DNA from: an uncultured Clostridia bacterium
GTDB taxonomy: Bacteria > Bacillota > Clostridia > Peptostreptococcales > Anaerovoracaceae
Reading direction: 5' to 3'
Assembly (NCBI GenBank): GCA_934278965.1
Contig: CAKQWL010000090.1
Location: 1-9,321 of the forward strand
DNA length: 9,321 nucleotides
Under the pieces are notes generated by a model. It saw only the letters and a program-made list of their open reading frames with translations. It was not told the DNA's origin and made no database searches. Below, piece by piece: positions 1 through 5,400 of the stretch (positions are counted from its first letter, which is position 1; every line of letters starts with the position of its first letter). The position numbers and the translations under genes were made by a program.

Positions 1-2238
1 GCTATACTTGCCGCTGCCCTGATCCGTCAGTTCCTGCTTTTGTTCCTTAGAATCCACAACCGTGAGAGTTTCCAATCGGAAGCCGCTGTCCGGAAGCGCA
101 GTGATCGTTACCTTGCTTCCCTTGGAGGCCGCTTTTAATGAGGCCGCCGCAGTCCCGCTGCCCTCTTTTTGAACGGTAATTGCGTAAACCGAGCTTGCCC
201 CGGAGCCGGACCCTCCGGAAGACGAACCCTTTTCCAGCGTTAAAACCACCGTATGGGTAAAGTTGCCGTAATTTCCGCAGGAAGCCTCAATCGTCCATTG
301 AATCTGATCATTGGCGCGTCCGTTCGTTACCGTATAACTCAAAGCACCGGTTGCCCCGTCAATGCTGGAGGTGACTGCCGCACTGCTTGAGCAGGATGTC
401 ACACCGCCGGAATAACTCCAGTTCTGGCCGCCCGGAAGACCGAGCAGATCAAAGTCCGGTGTATAAACCCTCGGCGCACGATCCGTACACTTCTGCGAAA
501 GCTCTTTACGGCCGAGACTTCCTCCATTCTCCGGAATAATTTCGCCGACGGCATTTTCAAAAATATATCCGTCCCGCGTATCGATCGATGTCCATTTATA
601 ATTTTTCGCCGTCTCTGTGTCGTGCAGCGCAAAGGTCACCCGCACATTCTTGTTTGTCCCTGCATCAGCTCCATCCCGGAACACAGCCTCTGCCGTATAA
701 TCCTTATTCTCCCCCGTTCCCTGGAGAGTCTCTCCGGACGCAAGGCCATCGAATTCCACCGCATCGACCGCTGCCCGATCGTCGCCGTCGTATTTTTTCG
801 GGACAATCGTTGCTCCTGTCACGGAAATAGCTTTCTGTTCAATGATTCCTGCAGCGGTTGTCTGTGTCTCTCCGGACAATCGGTAATTTTCTTTTGCACT
901 GCCTTTCAGTGCCACGTCCAGACGGACCTCCTGCGGTCCGCCCGCATCCTTCTTTGTGAATTCCGCGGTAATATCGTATGTCAGCGCGTCCCCCGTCACT
1001 ACATTGTCCAGTGTTCCCCGGTCGTCGACAACAGCGGCACGAAGTCCATCGTATTCTTTGGTTTTTATACGAACCCCGCGAAGCGTTACCTCCCGCTCTT
1101 TAACTTTAAAAGGTGCAGTGCCGGTATAAATCTCGGCACCCTTTTCACAGCGTACCGAAACCGTATAATTCCCCGCCGCAGTCGGTACCCCCGGAAGGAT
1201 GTCGGATCCCTTCTTGTAGGTAATCTGCGTGCTGCTTCCCTCAGGTTTATCAAATACCGGTTCCTTCGGCGCATCGCCGTAGTTCCAACTTTCCATCTGA
1301 ACCGTAAGCGGTACCTCTCGGCGGTTCATCGACGAAACCTTCAGCTTTAGTGTAAAATCTTTATAATTGGTGCTGCGGACCTTCACCGTCACGGTGCCGA
1401 GTTCTTTTTGCTCCTCCGTATCTACTGCACGAATGCCGAGACGGAGTACGCCGGTATCCTCTTCCAGTTCCGCCGACTGCTGCCACTCAGACGGCAGTGT
1501 ATTTTCTTCGACGGTATAAGAGCAGTTGCCGAAGCTCTTACCCGCTCCCAGTTCCGGAAGAAGCGATGCGAAATCAAACGAATAGGAATCCGCTTTGCCG
1601 GTATAAACATCGAGAGCACCATCCACTATGGAAAAATTCGCGGGAGCTTTTTCAATCGTATAGGAGATCTCAAATCCTTCGGCCGGCAATTTGTAATTAT
1701 CGGCCTCATCTCCGTCCAGCCCGGCAACCACTGCCTTATGTGTGCCGATCGCCGTTTGATTTCCACCGGTAACGACCGCCGTAACATCATCCTCTCCGCA
1801 TCGATTGCCGATTTCGGCGGTGACGCTTTTTCCGTCACCGTAAAACCGGTCTTCCACGTTCTTCCACACTACTTGATTTACTTCGCGCTGGGTAATTTCC
1901 CACTCCAGATAGGCCTTCGACGGGCTCGTATAATTCCCGCAAAGCTGAACTCCCATCAAATAGACATCGACATTCTTTTCTCGAGTATGCCCGAAAGTCG
2001 AATAATCGTCGGACGACAATAAAGTTCCGCCGGAATGCAGACCGAGATAAACCTTCACATCCACCGGTGATTGGTACTCCCCATCGTAAACAAAACTTTT
2101 CTTCGCTGCTTCAATATGAAACTCTGTGATTTCCTGCGGCTCGCCGGCATAAGGCGTTTCCTCCGCCGCCGCGGAAAGCGGCAGTAGAGACAGGCAGAAA
2201 ATCAGTGCGAAGACCAGGCTCAAGGCTTTTCTCTTCAT
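1..2238 (-). CDS. secreted multidomain repeat protein (MBG/YDG modules), C-terminus beyond left edge
   Basis: The frame is open from an ATG at 2238 to the left edge: 746 codons, no stop. I translated it by hand; the N-terminus starts MKRKALSLVFALIF and has a Sec signal peptide with SPase I cleavage likely after residue 25 (SAAA/EE). Modules in order: MBG-like (about 33-119); MBG-like (120-197, with DRFYGDGKSV and a YTIEKA ending); a beta module ending NYKDFT (about 212-303); MBG-like (307-378, SWNYGD and AAGNYTV); two tandem YDG domains (379-466 with KEYDG, 467-569 with KKYDG); a second NY-x-x-FT module (589-669); a Gly/Ser linker (671-683); then a B-repeat-like domain (685 on, VTITALPDSGF). 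Family knowledge: this order occurs in clostridial surface proteins that often end in SLH repeats, so I expect SLH motifs left of position 1. Start choice: GGAGG lies 10 nt upstream and the signal peptide follows at once. It probably has its own promoter. The module names come from motif recognition, not a profile search. Role unknown, probably structural or adhesive. Confidence 0.9.
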   Translation of the reverse strand, partial: MKRKALSLVFALIFCLSLLPLSAAAEETPYAGEPQEITEFHIEAAKKSFVYDGEYQSPVDVKVYLGLHSGGTLLSSDDYSTFGHTREKNVDVYLMGVQLCGNYTSPSKAYLEWEITQREVNQVVWKNVEDRFYGDGKSVTAEIGNRCGEDDVTAVVTGGNQTAIGTHKAVVAGLDGDEADNYKLPAEGFEISYTIEKAPANFSIVDGALDVYTGKADSYSFDFASLLPELGAGKSFGNCSYTVEENTLPSEWQQSAELEEDTGVLRLGIRAVDTEEQKELGTVTVKVRSTNYKDFTLKLKVSSMNRREVPLTVQMESWNYGDAPKEPVFDKPEGSSTQITYKKGSDILPGVPTAAGNYTVSVRCEKGAEIYTGTAPFKVKEREVTLRGVRIKTKEYDGLRAAVVDDRGTLDNVVTGDALTYDITAEFTKKDAGGPQEVRLDVALKGSAKENYRLSGETQTTAAGIIEQKAISVTGATIVPKKYDGDDRAAVDAVEFDGLASGETLQGTGENKDYTAEAVFRDGADAGTNKNVRVTFALHDTETAKNYKWTSIDTRDGYIFENAVGEIIPENGGSLGRKELSQKCTDRAPRVYTPDFDLLGLPGGQNWSYSGGVTSCSSSAAVTSSIDGATGALSYTVTNGRANDQIQWTIEASCGNYGNFTHTVVLTLEKGSSSGGSGSGASSVYAITVQKEGSGTAAASLKAASKGSKVTITALPDSGFRLETLTVVDSKEQKQELTDQGSGKYS
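532..1104 (-). repeat. two tandem YDG domains inside the left-hand gene
   Basis: Residues 379-466 and 467-569 of the left-hand protein align as two copies of one module. Shared landmarks, in order: a (K)-x-YDG motif followed closely by AAV; a G-(D/E)-x-L turn; a (D)-x-TAE strand; F-x-x-x-DAG; VR-(V/L)-x-x-AL; and AKxNY or AKNY near the end. The spacing matches the YDG repeat family of bacterial surface proteins, which are beta-rich extracellular stalk modules. The copies have diverged: the second has a longer loop before DYTAE and a longer tail. They are therefore old duplicates and not a recent DNA-level repeat. Confidence 0.75.
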
Positions 2239-2248
2239 CTCTTTCGTA

Positions 2249-2253
2249 CCTCC
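2249..2253 (-). promoter_or_regulatory. ribosome binding site of the left-hand gene
   Basis: GGAGG on the minus strand, 10 nt from the ATG at 2238. It is a near-consensus Shine-Dalgarno site and fixes the start. It lies inside a 21-codon leader ORF whose stop overlaps the start codon. Confidence 0.75.
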
Positions 2254-2277
2254 GTGTGCTTATCTTTGATCTTTTTC

Positions 2278-2341
2278 GAAAGGGACGCCATGCCCGACAT
2301 TCCGCCTGTGCAAAAAATCACTTGCCTTTTTGTCCACTTTC
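2278..2341 (-). promoter_or_regulatory. candidate structured 5' leader (9-bp stem with one bulge)
   Basis: In the predicted leader of the left-hand gene, minus-strand bases 2341-2332 (GAAAGUGGAC) pair with 2286-2278 (GUCCCUUUC), giving nine base pairs with a single bulged U at 2336. About 45 nt are enclosed, including GCAA/UUGC arms that could form a smaller hairpin. The CUUU of the 3' arm can instead pair with AAAG just downstream (2274-2271) across a CGAA loop, so two exclusive folds are possible. I compared it with my memory of several riboswitch classes, including GEMM, preQ1 and ZTP, and none matched. It could be a regulator, an mRNA-stability element or chance. Confidence 0.3.
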
Positions 2342-2352
2342 TATCTAGTTAG

Positions 2353-2383
2353 ATTATACACTCTACACCCATGTACGACACAA
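2353..2383 (-). promoter_or_regulatory. candidate sigma-A promoter for the left-hand gene
   Basis: A perfect -10 box, TATAAT (2358-2353), lies about 115 nt upstream of the left-hand start. The best -35 candidate is TTGTGT (2383-2378) at a long 19-nt spacing, so that half is weak. Just upstream (2384-2410) is an A/T-rich tract that could act as an UP element. Transcription would begin near 2346 and give a leader of about 108 nt. A perfect inverted repeat, ATCTA-GT-TAGAT (2343-2354), abuts and overlaps the -10 box by two bases and could be a repressor site. The rest of the gap (2411-2443) holds only a weak AU-rich hairpin and no strong terminator, so read-through from the giant gene is possible. 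Confidence 0.5.
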
Positions 2384-2443
2384 TAATTTTAACAAAATCT
2401 TAATTTACGAAGGTCATGAAAGAAACGCCCTCTTTATTTCCGA

Positions 2444-5400
2444 TCAATACACGCGATGAATCCGGATGCGGCCGCTGCCGTCCTCACAGATCAAGACCGG
2501 CACAGTATCCTCTGCCCGAGTTCCGTCTGAAAACTTTGCCGTGAACACCATATGAAGCGTTGTAAGTCCGCCCGGGTTTTTCCGGCATTTTTCCGCAAGA
2601 TCGGCTGAGATCGCTTTGTTAAAGAATGATCCTTCGTATCTTCCATCGCTTTTTTCTGTAAGGGCAGCAGCCTTCCCCGGATATTCACGGATTTCCGCCG
2701 TAACCGACTGCGGCGGAGAGGTCACTTCCGCCTCTAAGCAGAAAGCTTCCATACTCCAAAAAACATTTTCTGCCCGAAGCTCCTCCGGATGTGCTTTATT
2801 GTAGGCAAGCCGTTCCCTTTCCCATACCGGGAAGTGCGTTACTTTTCCCTTGATCTCCGCGGATGCCGAGATCCAAAAGCTTTCGGTTCCGAGTCCGCTT
2901 CCGCTTTCGTCCCGCACTCCGCAGACCACCTGATAACGCCCCGGCCATTCCGGGATCAGCGGATCCGTTAGGGTCAGCGGGTATTTTCCTGTTTTATCGG
3001 CGATAATTCCGTTTTTTTGATGTTGATAAAGTCGTTTCCCGTCTTTATAAACCTCTGTTGTCAGCGAGAGTACATCTTTTTCGGCATCATCAACGCCGAT
3101 TTTCAGCGAAAATGCCTTTTTTGTCCTCAGCGGAAGCGGCTGTGCCCGAATTCCGGTAATCCACGGCGCTCCTTCGCCGCCTTCGATATAAAAAGTAAGT
3201 TCCGCCGTGTTAGACAGTTTGTCATAATCCGTTCTTCCGGTCTGATCCTCCTGCCAATGCTCCGCGGTATATTTTCCGTCCACATAGAATCGCTCGATGG
3301 GATGCGGCAGGACTTTGCCCGCGTCCGGATGCATTCCGTCGTTCGCCGGAATATGTGTATAACGCCAGTACTGCGCCTTGCTCGAGTCCCCTTCGTAATC
3401 CCGATATGTCACCTGATAAGGGATCGTTTCCCCTTTTCGATAAACCGTTTTAGCGATGCTTTCCTGCTCCTCCGGTACGTTTTCCTCGGTTCGGACTTCA
3501 AACGCCGCCGTTCCGCCGCTCACTTCAAAATTTTCCAGTGCCGTATCCTTTTCATAAATCCGAACTCCGTTTTCAATGTGATATAGGCGGAAATCAGCGA
3601 CCTCCCATATACCGCTTCCTGTAATATAAAAATCAACCGTCCCGTCGAAGGTCCTATCCTCTAAAAAGACCTCGTCCGTTTTTCCGGCAAAATATTTTCC
3701 GCTTTCGGCCGGGCCGTAGAGGTTTTGAACGAAAATCATCTCAATTCTGTCATACCCCGCACCCCGTTTATAAAGAGAGCCCGGTGAGATTTCCAATGTT
3801 CCCTCCCGCCGAAGGGAATTGACACGAAAATGCTCGGAAATTTCAGCAGGCGCTTCATTGGCGGCATAACTCGTGCGCGCCTGAAACTCCTTTCCGTCCA
3901 CACTCCAGCGCACCGGATACTTTGCAGCAGGAGAGGAATGGAGCGTCACAGCGGTATGAAGTGCCTTCTTCCCCTCCGGCACAGTAATCGCAAGATTCTT
4001 TTGGTTGTTTCCGGTCTTTACGACGATGAAATCTCTCGGCGGCGCATCCGGTGCTTGATCCAAAACTTCCGCCTCCTGCCCTGTGTAAGAAAGAATCTCC
4101 GGCGGTGTCGTCAAACTGCCCTTAACAGTTTGAAATACGCCCTGTCTTTTCTTTCCGGCCTCGGCCGAATCCGTCTCCGCATCGAAAATCTTCCGAAGCA
4201 CACCGGCCGAATCTTCTTTCAGTGTTTTTTGCCATTCTGAATCCTCTGTAAGACGGAGTACTTTGAGATTATCTATTGCGATAAAGGTCTCCGCCGGTCT
4301 GGTCCCATAGAAGCGTGCGCCGAATTCGATTTTGTTTTCTCCTGCCGGCAGCGGCTCCGGATGGGTATAAGTCCCGGACTCTGCCGTCAGATTCACATTT
4401 CGGTACCAGCGTACGCCGTTAATATCGATATAAACCTCATCCGGAGCACCGGTTCGTCCTTTCATCTCATAATCGAACTGCAGAATGGAGACTCCGTCCT
4501 CCGGCACCTCAAAAGAAATCGAGGATTGATCTTTATATACACGGTTCGCCCCTTTGTCTTTAGCAAAGAGCATTTCTGCGCCGTAGTACTTCCCTTGATG
4601 GAACCGACTCTTTTCCAGCCCCCGAAAATAAATCTCTGTTTTTTCCGCATCCGAGAAATCTTCTTTTTCCAATTGGATTACCGAGAAAGAATTTCCGGTC
4701 AGATCCGTCTGCATTCCCTCCGCCGTTTCCGTCAGCGCCTCGTTTATCCTTGGCACAGCGCCGAACCGGGCTTCTTCGCTTTTCGCTCCGCGATATTCCA
4801 GTTCATAATAATAGGTCGTATCCGGTTTTAAACGGTAAGTCTTTCGGATTTCCGACGGGCCGTCTGCATCACTTCTGACCGTCAAGATTCCTTTTCGCTC
4901 ACCGGCCTCCCGGATCAGGGCAAAAATAGCCGCCGGACCGGCCGAATCCTCTCCCGGCCCGACTTCAAAAAAGCGGTTCTCACACCGCTGGAGACTTTCC
5001 GTGAGACGGAATTCACCGTTCTCATCCGCCGTTTTACCGATAAGAATTACTGCCGCAAGATCCGCGCCGCTGTCCGAACGCGACACCGCAAATCGGTCGA
5101 TTGTCTGTGCGATCGCCGTTTTATGTGCCCTCGGCAAACGCGAAACCCGAAGCGCCTGCCGATTGATTTCCTCACCGTAGGCATACGCCGCACTGTTTCG
5201 CGAATAAGCACTAATGACATAATCCTCTGTGACTTTACCGTATTCGCAGATACTTCCGCCGATTTGCAGCGCCGCGTATTCTTCGGTCGGATAGAATGTC
5301 CGCGCGACGGTTTTTCCCTCAAGATCAAAGACGATCTGTGAAAAAGAAGTGTTGTAATAACTGCTGATCGGTGTTCCGTCCGACAGACTGGTCGCGAAAT

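Noticed and set aside
622..2022. plus-strand open frames of 242 and 204 codons
   Set aside because: They are shadows of the left-hand gene, whose minus-strand frame is open for 746 codons and carries recognisable YDG and MBG-like modules.
2192..2238. lipoprotein signal in the left-hand protein (cysteine at residue 15)
   Set aside because: The residues before the cysteine are LIF, not a lipobox, and the cysteine is in the middle of the hydrophobic core. An SPase I site (SAAA/EE) follows at residue 25.
2298..2300. the leader ATG as an alternative start of the left-hand protein
   Set aside because: It is in a different frame and ends at the main start codon, so it cannot extend the protein.
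2239..2346. cyclic-di-GMP (GEMM) riboswitch in the leader
   Set aside because: GCACAGG and GGCAAG pieces look similar, but the order and the conserved GCAAAGCC/CCGGCC core and tetraloop receptor are missing.
2418..2440. hairpin after the giant gene stop as a Rho-independent terminator
   Set aside because: GAAA-AAA pairs with TTT-TTTC around mismatches, but the stem has almost no G-C pairs and no U-run follows.
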